Below, one piece after another: positions 43,391-52,955 of a DNA stretch of 64,000 bases. Made by a program: the position numbers and the translations under genes. Origin of the DNA: Micromonospora sp. NBC_00389. GTDB taxonomy: Bacteria; Actinomycetota; Actinomycetes; Mycobacteriales; Micromonosporaceae. Below the pieces are notes generated by a model, which saw only the letters and a program-made list of their open reading frames with translations, did no database searches and had not been told where the DNA came from. Within the stretch, counting starts at the first letter, position 1, and every line of letters begins with the position of its first letter. The stretch is taken from the NCBI RefSeq assembly GCF_036059255.1, contig NZ_CP107947.1:1302001-1366000 (forward strand). The letters are read 5' to 3'.

Positions 43391-45604
43391 ATGGTCGCCG
43401 TGACCGCTTCCACCCGCCCGCCCCTGGCGGTACTGGACGCGGTGCTGGAGCGGTTGACCTACGTCAACGAGGAGACCGGCTACACCGTCGCCCGGGTAGC
43501 CACCGACCGCGGTTCCGACCTGTTGACGGTGGTCGGTGCGCTGCTCGGCGCGCAGCCCGGGGAGAGCTTGCGCCTGTCGGGGCGGTGGTCGTCGCACCCA
43601 CAGTACGGGCGGCAGTTCGAGGTCGATTCCTACACCACCGTGCTGCCCGCCACCATCCAAGGCATCCAGCGCTACCTCGGCTCCGGCCTGGTCAAGGGCA
43701 TCGGTCCGGTGTTCGCCGAGCGGATCGTCGCCCACTTCGGCCTCGACACCCTCCGGGTCATCGAGGAGGAACCCGCACGGCTGGTCGAGGTCCCTGGGTT
43801 GGGTCCGAAGCGCACGGCGAAGATCACCGGGGCGTGGGAAGAGCAGAAGGCCATCAAGGAGGTGATGGTCTTCCTCCAGGGCGTCGGGGTGTCCACGTCT
43901 CTGGCGGTGCGGATCTTCAAGAAGTACGCCGACGCCTCGATCTCGGTGGTGCGCAACGAGCCGTACCGGCTGGCGGCCGACGTGTGGGGCATCGGCTTCA
44001 AGACCGCCGACACCATCGCCCAGGCCGTCGGCATCCCGCACGACAGCCCGCAGCGGGTCAAGGCCGGCCTGCAGTACACCCTGTCGGAGGCCACCGACTC
44101 AGGGCACTGCTACCTGCCCGCCTCGCAGCTCGTCGCCGACGCCACCAAGATCCTGAACGTGCCCGGCGACCTTGTCGCCGGCTGCCTAGACGACCTCGTC
44201 GGCGAGGAGGGCGTGGTCCGTGAGGGGCTGCCCGGCTCTGACGGCGAGCAGGTGCTGGCGGTGTATCTGGTGCCGTTCCACCGCGCCGAACAGTCCCTGG
44301 CAGGGTCGCTGCAGCGGCTGCTGGGAGTCCGTGCCGACCGCCTGCCCCATTTCGCTGACGTCAACTGGGACAAGGCCCTGGCCTGGTTGAAGGCCCGCAT
44401 TGGCGCCGACCTGGCCCCCGAGCAGGAACAGGCCGTACGCCTCGCGCTCACCTCCAAGGTGGCGGTGCTGACCGGCGGGCCTGGCTGCGGCAAGAGCTTC
44501 ACCGTCCGCTCGATCGTCGAACTCGCCGCCGCGAAGAAGGCCAAGGTCACCCTCGCCGCCCCGACCGGCCGCGCCGCGAAACGCCTGTCGGAGCTGACCG
44601 GGCATCCCGCGGCCACCGTGCACCGGCTGCTGCAGCTACGCCCCGGCGGCGAGGCCACCTACGACCGGGACAATCCCCTCGACGTCGACCTCCTGGTCGT
44701 CGATGAGGCGTCGATGCTCGACCTCATCCTGGCCAACAAGCTCGTCAAGGCTGTCCCGCCCGGCGCGCATCTGCTCCTCGTCGGCGACGTCGACCAACTC
44801 CCCTCCGTCGGCGCTGGTGAAGTCCTGCGCGACCTGCTCGCCGCCCCGGCCATCCCCCGGGTGCGGCTCACCCAAATCTTCCGACAAGCCGCCGAATCCG
44901 GCGTCGTCACCAACGCCCACCGCATCAACGCCGGCAAACCACCCCTCCTACAAGGGCTGAGCGACTTCTTCCTGTTCGCCTGCGACGACACCGACGCCAC
45001 CGCCGCCCTGACCGTCGACGTCGCCTGCACCCGCATCCCCGCGCGCTTCGGCCTCGACCCGCGCCGCGACGTGCAGGTCCTCACCCCCATGCACCGCGGC
45101 CCGGCCGGCGCGGGCGCCCTCAACGGGCTGCTGCAACAGCGCCTCACCCCCGCCCGCGATGGGCAACCGGAACGGCGGATGGGCGGGCGGGTGTTCCGGA
45201 TCGGCGACAAGGTCACGCAGATCCGCAACAACTACGACAAGGGCCAAGCCGGCGTGTTCAACGGCACCGTCGGCGTCGTCACCGCCCTGTCCGCCGAGGA
45301 GCAGTCCCTGACCGTGCGCACCGACGAGGACGAGAGCATCGACTACGACTTCGACGAACTCGACGAACTCGCCCACGCGTACGCCATGACCATCCACCGC
45401 TCCCAGGGCTCCGAATACCCGGCCGTGGTCATCCCCCTGACCACCAGCGCCTGGATGATGCTGCAACGCAACCTGCTCTACACCGCCGTCACCCGCGCCA
45501 AAAAACTCGTCGTCCTCGTCGGCTCCCGCCGCGCCCTCGCCGCCGCCGTCCGCACCGCCGGCGCCGGCCGCCGTCACACCGCCCTCAACCACCGACTTGC
45601 CTGA
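43391..45604 (+). CDS. recD2: RecD2-type SF1B DNA helicase
   Basis: 737 residues, typical for RecD2 (RecD-like helicases outside RecBCD). An N-terminal OB-like region and helix-hairpin-helix motifs (GLVKGIGPVFAERIV; VEVPGLGPKRTAKIT; VWGIGFKTADTIA) are followed by motor domains: Walker A VLTGGPGCGKSFTVRSI, motif II LLVVDEASMLDL, motif III LLVGDVDQLPSVGAGEVL and motif VI YTAVTRAKKLVVLVG with TIHRSQGSEYP. It is a 5'-3' ATP-dependent helicase for repair or recombination. It stands alone between IS debris and a hypothetical gene, and is intact. Confidence 0.95.
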   Translation: MVAVTASTRPPLAVLDAVLERLTYVNEETGYTVARVATDRGSDLLTVVGALLGAQPGESLRLSGRWSSHPQYGRQFEVDSYTTVLPATIQGIQRYLGSGLVKGIGPVFAERIVAHFGLDTLRVIEEEPARLVEVPGLGPKRTAKITGAWEEQKAIKEVMVFLQGVGVSTSLAVRIFKKYADASISVVRNEPYRLAADVWGIGFKTADTIAQAVGIPHDSPQRVKAGLQYTLSEATDSGHCYLPASQLVADATKILNVPGDLVAGCLDDLVGEEGVVREGLPGSDGEQVLAVYLVPFHRAEQSLAGSLQRLLGVRADRLPHFADVNWDKALAWLKARIGADLAPEQEQAVRLALTSKVAVLTGGPGCGKSFTVRSIVELAAAKKAKVTLAAPTGRAAKRLSELTGHPAATVHRLLQLRPGGEATYDRDNPLDVDLLVVDEASMLDLILANKLVKAVPPGAHLLLVGDVDQLPSVGAGEVLRDLLAAPAIPRVRLTQIFRQAAESGVVTNAHRINAGKPPLLQGLSDFFLFACDDTDATAALTVDVACTRIPARFGLDPRRDVQVLTPMHRGPAGAGALNGLLQQRLTPARDGQPERRMGGRVFRIGDKVTQIRNNYDKGQAGVFNGTVGVVTALSAEEQSLTVRTDEDESIDYDFDELDELAHAYAMTIHRSQGSEYPAVVIPLTTSAWMMLQRNLLYTAVTRAKKLVVLVGSRRALAAAVRTAGAGRRHTALNHRLA

Positions 45605-46026
45605 CACCAGCTGATGCCGACGTCGCCCGGCAACCACGGACGGGCTGACCAGGGCACAGCATCGCCCCGCCAGCGTGGTGGCCGCAATCAGCGGTCCACC
45701 CCGGCGAGGGCCGGCATGATGACATCGGTAACCAGCTGCGGCTTGCTGATCATGATGACGTGGGAGCCTTCGGTTCCCCGGGTGTTGCCGCTGAAGCGGA
45801 CTCTGGGAGTCGGAGTGCCCTTCGTCCCGAACTGGCTGCACCGTGGCCTGTTCGGGCTTCTTCCGGGGTCATGGGCTCTGCTGACGTCGGTCTCGGCCTG
45901 CACGCTCCGCAGCACCTGAGTGCCACGGTACCCAGGCGTACGAGAGTAGCTGTCGCCAAACGCCGGTCGGCCTGCGCCGTTGACCTCTGCCCCTGCCCGG
46001 CTGTTTGGATTGTTAGGCTCCGCGCC

Positions 46027-47106
46027 ATGTTCTCGGGCGATGCAGATGCTGACCTGCGGCAGATGGCCGACGACTCCACCTTTCCGCACCGCGATGCCGC
46101 CCGGCACGCGGTGCGGTTCCGGGCCTCCGGCGACGTGGCGGACCTTGTCGCCGTACACGACGATCCGCACCCTTGCGGGATGACCGACGTGGTGTTCGCC
46201 ATGGCGGGATCGAAGCGGCCCTGGCTCAACTGGGTGCCGATGCCGAGCGAGGCGATCAGCAACGTCGCCAACGAGATCGGTGGCCGTCGGGCGCGCGGCG
46301 AGCAGCTCGAGGTCACCGGCTTCGGGCTGTCGGCGGCGGAGCCGGCCAGCGCCATGACCGCCTGCCGCAGGATCGCCGGCCCAGTCGATATCGGCATCGC
46401 CGAGTTCCCGTCCCCCGATATCCGGACGCCCGTACGGCCCGGCCGGTACGCGGTCTGGCGGTACGACGGTACCGAGCCGCTGCCCGCTGGGCCGGCGCCG
46501 GCGGCCGCCGCAGTCGGGCTGCTGCAGGAGGTTGCGGGGGAGCCGTGGCAGTCGCCGCTCTCGGGGTACGTGAAGGCCGCCCCGCTCGGCGAGGTGCCGC
46601 TGGACGACCTGCTCGGGCTGCTCGCCCACCTGCCCGGCCCGCCGGACACCGCGCGCTGGCAGCACCTGGCCAAGTCGACGCCGACGTACTGGTACCGGCT
46701 CATGCAGGCGTGGGTGTGCCTCGGCATCCTGCACTACGCCAAGGACGAGCCGTGGTCGACCTCGACCCGACGCGAGGTGCTGGTGGACCTCGCCTTCGGC
46801 GTCGAGGACTGGGTCTCCGACGCGGCGCTGTTCGCGCTCGTCACCGCCGCTTACCGGGAACCGGACCTGCGGCCGGAGGTACGCCAACTCGTCCGGGCCC
46901 GGCTCGACGCGGCGGTGGCGGCGAACCGGCTGGTCACCATCGAGGAATCACTGGCGCAGCTGATGATCGTCACGCCCGGCTGCCGTCAGGACGACCGGGC
47001 GATGGCCACGGCCGTGTTGGCCCGTGCTGCGCAGGACGACGAAGAGGACGAGGAACCGGCGCCGGCGCCGGTCGCGAAACGTCGCTGGTGGCAGCGGGGC
47101 AGCTAG
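46027..47106 (+). CDS. Uncharacterised 359-residue protein
   Basis: From ATG 46027: MFSGDADADLRQMADDSTFP. The N-terminal part is alpha/beta. The C-terminal half is helical (RREVLVDLAFGVEDWVSDAA, RPEVRQLVRARLDAAVAANR), HEAT/ARM-like in feel, ending in an acidic-then-basic tail (DDEEDEEPAPAPVAKRRWWQ). Strong codon bias; no family recognised. A longer frame upstream lacks coding bias. Confidence 0.7.
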   Translation: MFSGDADADLRQMADDSTFPHRDAARHAVRFRASGDVADLVAVHDDPHPCGMTDVVFAMAGSKRPWLNWVPMPSEAISNVANEIGGRRARGEQLEVTGFGLSAAEPASAMTACRRIAGPVDIGIAEFPSPDIRTPVRPGRYAVWRYDGTEPLPAGPAPAAAAVGLLQEVAGEPWQSPLSGYVKAAPLGEVPLDDLLGLLAHLPGPPDTARWQHLAKSTPTYWYRLMQAWVCLGILHYAKDEPWSTSTRREVLVDLAFGVEDWVSDAALFALVTAAYREPDLRPEVRQLVRARLDAAVAANRLVTIEESLAQLMIVTPGCRQDDRAMATAVLARAAQDDEEDEEPAPAPVAKRRWWQRGS

Positions 47107-47120
47107 CAACGAAGGGGGCA

Positions 47121-47345
47121 GTGGTGGCCGCCGGCACCGCCGTCGGCCATTACCGGGACCTGCGGCCGGCAGACCGGCTGTTCATTCCCGGTAGCCGCGG
47201 CAGCATCAGCCGCCCCGGCCACGTCGGCATGTACCTCGGGCAGGGGCTGATCGTTCAGGCACCGCGCAGCAGCGACGTCGTGAAGATCAGCGGCCTGTCC
47301 GCCTGGAGCCGGCACCTGGCCGCTGTGCGTCGCCTCGTCGCCTGA
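47121..47345 (+). pseudogene. C-terminal fragment of an NlpC/P60 peptidase
   Basis: VVAAGTAVGHYRDLRPADRL, then FIPGSRGSISRPGHVGMYLG and VQAPRSSDVVKISGLSAWSR match the C-terminal half of NlpC/P60 cell-wall hydrolases, with the catalytic His in GHVGMYLG. The catalytic Cys half is missing, so it is a relic. Confidence 0.65.
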
Positions 47346-47440
47346 ACCCGCCGGTCAGTTCTTACCCGGTCTCTTGACGTCTGCTCGATCTATCGGTCCA
47401 GCGGATGGTTCCGGGAAGGTCCAAGGCGCTGGCGGAATCG

Positions 47441-48001
47441 TTATGGCCTGGTGTGCCGCGGACCGGCGCTTGCCGCGTAAGCCGCCTTCGCGGCCTTGAC
47501 CATGTCGCACGCATCACCGTGCTCCGCGCCTTCCACGTTCAGCGGCGGCCGAAGGACGGTGATCAAGGTTCTCTCGTGTTGCCGGGGCTGCTCGCACGCG
47601 AACCAGGTGAGACGTAGGTGGATCCGCATCCAGGCGGTCAGGCGCTGCTCGTCTTCAGGCACGAGGATCACGCGGTCGGTCCAGGTCGTCTGGTAGTGCT
47701 CGGTGGGAAGGAGGAGACCGGCGAGTGTCCGGCGCAGGGTGGAGCTGCCCGAGCGCGCGAGGTGGTTGCCGGCGATCCTGCTGTGCAGGCTGGTCGCGAT
47801 CCCCAGGTACAAAAGGCGGACGCTCGGATCAGCGCTGCTGGGCAGGCCCGGAAGATTCGGGAAAACCTCAGGTGCCGCCCACCAGGCGTATAGGCCGGAG
47901 GTACGCGGCAGGAGTGGCACGGCATCAGTGAGGGGTGCTGGGGTGCTGTTCAGCCCGTCGATGGCGGCGCGAGGGATGTCCGGTGTGCCTGCCGTCGTCA
48001 T
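47441..48001 (-). CDS. GIY-YIG nuclease-family protein
   Basis: 186 residues from ATG 48001 (RBS GGAAGGA). The GIY-YIG core reads SGLYAWWAAPEVF ... RLLYLGIATSLHSRIAGNHL, with GLY and YLG in place of GIY and YIG, then a conserved SSTLRRTLAGLLLP and the EDEQRLTAWMRIHLRLTWFA and RPPLNVEG segments typical of actinobacterial standalone members. Nuclease activity is plausible but unproven. It is upstream of mobile-element genes. Confidence 0.8.
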   Translation of the reverse strand: MTTAGTPDIPRAAIDGLNSTPAPLTDAVPLLPRTSGLYAWWAAPEVFPNLPGLPSSADPSVRLLYLGIATSLHSRIAGNHLARSGSSTLRRTLAGLLLPTEHYQTTWTDRVILVPEDEQRLTAWMRIHLRLTWFACEQPRQHERTLITVLRPPLNVEGAEHGDACDMVKAAKAAYAASAGPRHTRP

Positions 48002-48296
48002 AGGGGACGTCCTTCCGGAGGAGATGGCTTCGTGACGAGTTGTGCAACAGCAAACCGCGTCGGCTTGCGCGACCTGCTGTGCACTGCGGTCGGGTCCGTT
48101 CAGCCGTCTCGGCCGGACTGCCAGCGCCAAATCGCGCGATCGAGCGCGGTCGCGGTGATATCAAGCGACCGCCCTCGTGGCCCGCGCGTCCCGGTGCAGT
48201 GTCGGCTGGTCCACGGGCGGCGGCGCGGTTTACGTGTCGTTGGACACCCCGATGAGGGCCGAGCTGCGCGAGCGGGGAGCTCACGCGACGCTTGAT

Positions 48297-48494
48297 CTAG
48301 CCGGCTTCGCCCTCAAGCTCCCTGCGGCGCTTCTCTGCCCAGGCCCGGATGTCGGCCGTCGCCCACACCCGCCCCACGGTCAGGTGCGCGATCGGCTCAG
48401 GGAAGTCGGGACGGTCTGCGAGTGTGTTCGCTCGCTGCCTGGACACACCGAGGAAGGCCGCTATCTCGGCCATGGCCATAACGTCCCCGGTCAT
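48297..48494 (-). CDS. AlpA/excisionase-type helix-turn-helix protein
   Basis: 65 residues: MAMAEIAAFLGVSRQRANTL, then PEPIAHLTVGRVWATADIRA, the winged HTH of AlpA/MerR-like excisionases and regulators in integrative elements. An operator-like palindrome lies 51 nt upstream (48545-48559). No integrase is adjacent, so it is probably a leftover or a transfer regulator. Confidence 0.75.
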   Translation of the reverse strand: MTGDVMAMAEIAAFLGVSRQRANTLADRPDFPEPIAHLTVGRVWATADIRAWAEKRRRELEGEAG

Positions 48495-48544
48495 CAGTGC
48501 CGACCATCCGACCGGGGCGGTTTACGACACGTCACCCTGCCCCC

Positions 48545-48559
48545 TTGACGAGTCGTCAA
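48545..48559. promoter_or_regulatory. Palindromic operator between divergent genes
   Basis: TTGACGAGTCGTCAA: 7-bp arms around one central base, between the AlpA-like gene (start 48494, minus) and the small gene at 48581 (plus). It is a candidate autoregulatory site. Confidence 0.45.
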
Positions 48560-48580
48560 CTCATCGGCGAGAGTCGGCGC

Positions 48581-48850
48581 ATGCCCATGCGGAGAGCACC
48601 TAAACCCGTACCGCTCGCACCCATCCATCGGCCCGTGTGGCGGCGCTGGTTCCGCCGAAATTGCTCCTGCGGACTGAGGTGGAAGACGTGCCCCGACAAG
48701 CGGCTGGCCGTGCCCGTCGAGCCTCAGCGGGTCGAGCCGCCCAGGCGGGCCGACCTGCCCCCTTGGAACCAGCAGACCGAAATCCTGTGGATCGGAAACC
48801 TGCTCACGAGAGGGCAGGCGTACCGCGCGAACGGCGGCCGGCATGCGTGA
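48581..48850 (+). CDS. Small mobile-element protein with Cys motif
   Basis: 89 residues from ATG 48581. It has a basic N-terminus, a CSCGLRWKTCPDK motif that may bind zinc, and a C-terminal NQQTEILWIGNLLTRGQAYR. The next gene's ATG overlaps its end by 8 nt. Similar small paired proteins occur in actinomycete ICEs; function unknown. Confidence 0.6.
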   Translation: MPMRRAPKPVPLAPIHRPVWRRWFRRNCSCGLRWKTCPDKRLAVPVEPQRVEPPRRADLPPWNQQTEILWIGNLLTRGQAYRANGGRHA

Positions 48851-49109
48851 GCACCTACCCATCCGCCCCATGTGGCTGTGTCGCGTCTGCGCGCAGCCCT
48901 GGCCGTGCGGGGAGGCTCGTTTAAGACTTTCTGCCGAGTACGTGAACGATCAGGTAGCGCTGAGCGTCTACCTGGCGTCAATGCTCGGCGAGGCCGCCGA
49001 CGACCTGCGCAAGCTCAATCCCGAGCCTGGGCCAGATCACGTGCTCCTGTTCCGAAGGTTCCTTGGCTGGACAAGGCAGGGCGAGAGTCCAGGCCAGGCG
49101 GGCGAATAG
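48843..49109 (+). CDS. Small conserved ICE protein (WLCRxCxxPWPC motif)
   Basis: 88 residues: REHLPIRPMWLCRVCAQPWP, then CGEARLRLSAEYVNDQVALS, VYLASMLGEAADDLRKLNPE and RFLGWTR. This family is common beside actinomycete integrative-element genes and is often annotated, without evidence, as a flavin reductase. The three Cys near the N-terminus may form a metal site. It is translationally coupled to the preceding gene. Confidence 0.7.
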   Translation: MREHLPIRPMWLCRVCAQPWPCGEARLRLSAEYVNDQVALSVYLASMLGEAADDLRKLNPEPGPDHVLLFRRFLGWTRQGESPGQAGE

Positions 49110-49192
49110 GAGTGCGTCATCCGCTACCCACCCTTCGAACCGCCCTGCGCCTTGCGCATCCCTTGGAGGCGGACGACCGGACGACCAGGCGC

Positions 49193-49486
49193 GGAAGACC
49201 CCGCGCGTGGGGGGACGGCTCGATCCGCGCGACGGTGCGGGTCTTGGCGGTCGGAAGACCCCGGCGCGGGCGGGAACGACTACTCGGCGGCGTTGCGCGC
49301 GTGTCCGTCGCCGAAAAGACCCCGGCCCCGGGTAAAGGCGGAAGACCCCGCGCGTGCGGGGACGGCCTGCGCGCCGACGGCGAAGCCGGCACTCCGCGGG
49401 GAAGACCCCCGCGCGTGCGGGGACGGCGACCGGGCGACCGTGACCGGAGAGACGGAGGACGGAACCACCCCGCGTGCGGGGACGGC
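49193..49486. CRISPR. Degenerate type I-E-like CRISPR relic, no cas genes
   Basis: Repeat units start at 49193, 49253, 49313, 49340, 49400 and 49461. The best copies (49340, 49400) read GGAAGACCCC(C)GCGCGTGC then GGGGACGGC, 27-28 nt. Intervals are 60, 60, 27, 60 and 61, giving four 32-33-nt spacers, with units 3 and 4 directly abutting (no spacer). The reverse complement (GCCGTCCCCGC...GCGGGGTCTTCC) matches type I-E repeats, so transcription may be on the minus strand. Units 2 and 3 are degenerate. No cas gene lies in the window. Confidence 0.8.
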
Positions 49487-49622
49487 TGGCTGACCGGCGC
49501 CCCCTCCGGATGTGTCCTGATTCCAGTGACGAAGACTTTGGGCGGCCGGGTTCGCGCCGGCCGAGCGTGCCGATGCACCCGGCCGACCCACTGAAGCAGC
49601 AGGTCGATCGGTGCCAGGTCGG

Positions 49623-50371
49623 TCACGAGCAGGTCAGCGTCAACGTCGGCGAGGCGACGAAGGCCAGACCGAACCCGGCCGCATGCGGGAAATCCAACTC
49701 GCTGTCGCTTAACGCACTGGCGGATACGAAGATCGTCGCACCCAACGTGATCGACAGGAACTGCTGCAACCGCTCGGCCAGGTGCTCACCAGCGATCATC
49801 GCTACGTTGTCTCGCAGCCAGGAGACCGTCGACCAGCTGTAGCCGATGGCCAGCGCGAGGGTCCAAAGCCTGGTGTGGAGACCATCGTCGTTCACCAGCC
49901 CGCCCACGATCCAAGGCACCCCGCTTACGGCGACTGAGAGCAGGTACGGGATAGAGGCCCATTGAGGGCGGAAGACCAGCAAGAGCAGCGGGCGGGTTAT
50001 CTGGAGCGCGACGTAGGCTCCGGCGAAGAGGAGAGAGCGCCGGCCGAACCCCTGCGCCGCCGCGATGGCCATCACCACGGCTCCGGTCATCGTGATGAAC
50101 GCCATGACCTGGATCAGCAGCGAATCCGGGGGCAGCCGGCTGGTCACAGCGGCCGTCGTCACCTAGACCAGCCAGAGCGCCAGGAACAGCAGGACGTCTT
50201 CACCACCTCGCCGAACCGAAGCTGGTTCCCGGTGCTGAAGTTATGGATCAGCCGAACCCTGAGCTGATCGAGCGCGAACACGAAGGCAAGATCGAAGAAC
50301 AACTCCACGAAGGTTGCCCGCTGCCAGACGCCTTCCTCGCGCACGCGCCGCCCGCCGCCCGGCTCACCCAT
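49623..50371 (-). pseudogene. Decayed low-temperature-requirement A (LtrA) gene
   Basis: ATG near 50369 begins MGEPGGGRRVREEGVWQRAT, FVELFFDLAFVFALDQL, then frameshifts after GEVVKT. The other frame gives LLFLALWLV, a TAG where Trp is expected, then VTTAAVTSRLPPDSLLIQVM and several membrane helices. The gene ends near 49623, about half the usual length. One shift, one nonsense codon and a 3' truncation. Confidence 0.75.
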
Positions 50372-50519
50372 CCGTCATCAGCCCGGCGCAGGGTCCCCAC
50401 ATAGTCACGGCGTTTCTCTCGCATCACTGATTACGCCGTGCCAACGAGTGACCAACGACGGAAGCCGCTCGACAGGGACTGAGTCGAAAATAGGCACCAA
50501 TCGGAGCCGGACACGGCCG

Positions 50520-51218
50520 GTTGAGCCTGCGAACCTGCGCCGACCGGCGCCAGGGTGGAGCCGCGGGCGACCACCAGCTCCTTGAGGTCCTTCTCCGCGG
50601 TCTTGATCTTCTTGTCGATGCCCTCGAGTTCACCGATGAGTTCGACGGCGAGGCGCGTCTGCTCTCGCCCACGATGTCGCGGGGTTTGATGGTCGCGATC
50701 AGCGCACGTGCCTGCCGGGCGGACAGGAATTGCTTTGCCCCGCCTGGGAAGAGCTTCAGCAGTAGCCGGTGCAGCCGGTTGATGGTCTACCTCCTCGCGC
50801 GGCCCAGCTCGTCGCGGCGGTCGACCAGCATCCCCATCACCTGCAGGTCCGGGTCGAGTTGGACCTGCACGAGGTTCGGGGTGCGCAGTGCCACCATCGC
50901 GACCGAGTGCGCATCCACCGGGTCGGTCTTGCGGCCGTTGCCGGTGGCGAACACCCGCACCTACGCGGACAGTTTCGCGGGCACGTCGAGCACCGTCTCA
51001 CCGTCGTGCAGCAGGCGGTGGGCGATGTGCTTGCCGATGCCGTTGCAGCCCTCGACCGCCCACACCCGATCGGCGTACTTGCGGCCGGCGGCGACTATCT
51101 GCGCGTAGCCGGTCTTCTCGGTGCCGTACCTGCCCACTGCGAGCACCCGGGCGCGTTCGTCGACGACCTCGATGGTGGCTGAGCGCTTGTGCGGGTCCAT
51201 CCCGATGATCACGGTCAT
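50520..51218 (-). pseudogene. Decayed IS110-family transposase
   Basis: ATG 51218 begins MTVIIGMDPHKRSATIEVVD (DEDD-type N-terminus), stops at VPAKLSA, then resumes as VRVFATGNGRKTDPVDAHSV and AMVALRTPNLVQVQLDPDLQ, and after further shifts LIGELEGIDKKIKTAEKDLK. The C-terminal Ser-transposase domain is missing. Confidence 0.75.
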
Positions 51219-51442
51219 CGGCGCCTCCCCTTGACTGAATTCTGTGAGTTGTCAGCAAGGAGGGCACCGCTACTTTGAGCCGAACAAACCCCTTTCCAGC
51301 CTCTCCTCGCGCGGTGCCCGGCGAGACCGCAGGCCATGAGAAAGCCACACCAATGACACCGGTGGGCGGCCGCAATGTGGGAGCGTCTCGCCGAGCACCT
51401 GGACCGAGTCTGGCCGGACATCGATCCTGCGGAAGGTCTCTA

Positions 51443-52407
51443 AGAGGGCGTCTGATTCACGTATTTTGCGAGTGATGTGATCTTCAGATGTCTCGCCAGG
51501 TTGGGGTGGTTTCGTCGGTGACCCGCTTGGTGAGGTTGTCGATCATCGCGATGCGGATCATGCTGGCGGAGTTGTCGGGTAGGGCTTCGTAGTCGCGGGC
51601 GAGGCGTCGGTGCAGCATGATCCAGCCGAGGGTGCGTTCGATGACCCATCGGCGTTTGACCACCGAGAACCCTTTGATGTGCGGGTCTTTGGCGACGACC
51701 TCGACGTCGATGCCGAGGGTGGCGCCGTGTTCGATGACCTTGTTCTTGAAGCCGGCGTCGACCCAGGTCTTGGCTAGGGCGGGATGCGCGGCTTTGGCCT
51801 GGTCGAGGAGGTTGATGCCGATGGTGTTGTCGCTGGCGCTGGCGCTGGCGGCGGTGACGATGACGGCGAGGAGCAGGCCGAGGGTGTCGGTGACGATGCC
51901 GCGTTTGCGTCCGACGATCTTCTTGCCGGCGTCGATGCCCTGGCTGGCCAGCGGCGCGTTGGTGGAGGTCTTCACGCTCTGGGTGTCGATCACGCCGGCC
52001 GAGGGCTGCGGGGCGCGTCCGGCCTTGGCGCGAGCCAGGCCGGTGAGCTGGTAGTTGAGTTGGGTGAAGATGCCATCGCCTGTCCAGGCGGTGAAGTAGC
52101 CGTAGACCGTCTGCCAGGGCGGGAAGTCGTGGGGCAGATAGCGCCACGCGATGCCGGTGCGGTTGACGTAGAGGATCGCGTTGAAGATCTCCCGCAGGTC
52201 GTAGGTGGGTTTGCGTCCCCCGACGCCAGCATCGGTGCGAGCCTGGCGCCAGGCGTCCAGTCGTGGTGCGATCAGCGCCCAGCGGGCGTCGGACAGGTCG
52301 GAGGGGTAGACGGGTCGCTCGGTCACACGACATGTCTACTGCGGACTACACGGTGGATCGCACCTGGGGTCCGACGATTCCCGAACTTTGTGAACCAGAC
52401 ACGATCT
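51443..52407 (-). mobile_element. IS5-family insertion sequence, apparently intact
   Basis: Imperfect inverted ends, AGAGGGCGTCTGATTCAC (51443-51460) and the complement of AGATCGTGTCTGGTTCAC (52390-52407), match at 13 of 18 positions and enclose one transposase gene. The element is about 965 bp and unrelated in sequence to the IS5 element at 26963. Confidence 0.65.
51484..52326 (-). CDS. IS5-family DDE transposase
   Basis: 280 residues in one frame: YPSDLSDARWALIAPRLDAW, TGIAWRYLPHDFPPWQTVYG, catalytic Asp in AGVIDTQSVKTS, Asp in TWVDAGFKNKVIEHG and Glu in KRRWVIERTLGWIMLHRRLA. Full length with no internal stops. Confidence 0.92.
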   Translation of the reverse strand: MTERPVYPSDLSDARWALIAPRLDAWRQARTDAGVGGRKPTYDLREIFNAILYVNRTGIAWRYLPHDFPPWQTVYGYFTAWTGDGIFTQLNYQLTGLARAKAGRAPQPSAGVIDTQSVKTSTNAPLASQGIDAGKKIVGRKRGIVTDTLGLLLAVIVTAASASASDNTIGINLLDQAKAAHPALAKTWVDAGFKNKVIEHGATLGIDVEVVAKDPHIKGFSVVKRRWVIERTLGWIMLHRRLARDYEALPDNSASMIRIAMIDNLTKRVTDETTPTWRDI

Positions 52408-52860
52408 GCGGATCAAAGCAGGGCATCTCGCATCGACATCAATCAGGTGAACCTGGTCCCAGTGGTGATAATTCGGCCCTGCCGACGCCTCGCCGACCAG
52501 GCCCACGAAAGCAGCAATACGTAGCGAGAATGATCAAAACACCCAGTAAGAGCTACCTGGAGCTGACCCAGGTAGACCTGTAGATCCAGCCAATCGCCCT
52601 CACCGCCCTTGGTCCAGACCTTGCGATCGATCTCCACGAGGAATTCGGCTGCCTTCCGGCGGGCTCCTGCGGGGCTAACTACGTTCCCGCAACTGCGGGG
52701 CGTCCAAGAGGAAGTGCTAGCCCATTCCTAAACCGTGTGTGGCAGGTGCGACTCGGAGGCGACGGACCCCTTCCGAACCGAGAGGGACAGGCTAGGACGT
52801 AGGCCACGCTCGTCGTACGAGCACCAATCGAGCAACATGCCACCCGTAGGGGACGAACGA
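52408..52860. other. Gene-free stretch next to the tRNA fragment
   Basis: No supported gene. By the attachment-site argument this would be chromosomal sequence downstream of the original tRNA-Arg gene. Confidence 0.35.
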
Positions 52861-52904
52861 CAAGAGGCGCCCGACCCCTATTGTGGCAGGTCAAACGCCT
52901 CTTG
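52861..52904 (-). terminator. Hairpin downstream of the tRNA fragment
   Basis: CAAGAGGCG (52861-52869) pairs with CGCCTCTTG (52896-52904). It lies 6 nt beyond the tRNA 3' end on the minus strand and is a likely original tRNA terminator. Confidence 0.5.
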
Positions 52905-52910
52905 ATCTTG

Positions 52911-52955
52911 TGCGCCCGAAGGGACTCGAACCCCTAACCTTCTGATCCGTAGTCC
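52911..52955 (-). tRNA. tRNA-Arg(ACG) 3' fragment, probable attachment site
   Basis: On the minus strand ACTACGGATCAGAAGGTT, GGGGTTCGAGTCCC and TTCGGGCGCA reproduce the anticodon loop (CTACGGA, anticodon ACG), variable region, T-arm and 3' acceptor strand of tRNA-Arg. The sequence on the 5' side (CGAAGCCCC on the plus strand, from 52955) does not match a tRNA 5' half. Identity that begins in the anticodon loop and runs to the 3' end is the signature of a tyrosine-recombinase att site. Confidence 0.75.

Noticed and set aside
42704..44041. A 445-codon minus-strand frame over the RecD2 start
   Set aside because: Antisense to recD2 and crosses several pseudogenes; no coherent protein.
45688..46887. 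A 399-codon minus-strand frame
   Set aside because: It mirrors the plus-strand gene at 46027; the remaining ~50 codons outside that gene show no family.
46173..47345. A 390-codon plus-strand frame joining the 46-kb gene to the NlpC fragment
   Set aside because: Its first two thirds are a shadow frame of the gene at 46027; only the last ~75 codons carry NlpC/P60 similarity.
49313..49339. Treating the third CRISPR unit as spacer sequence
   Set aside because: It keeps the AAGACCCC...GGGxxxxGGC skeleton and the 60-nt register from unit 2, so it was counted as a degenerate repeat.
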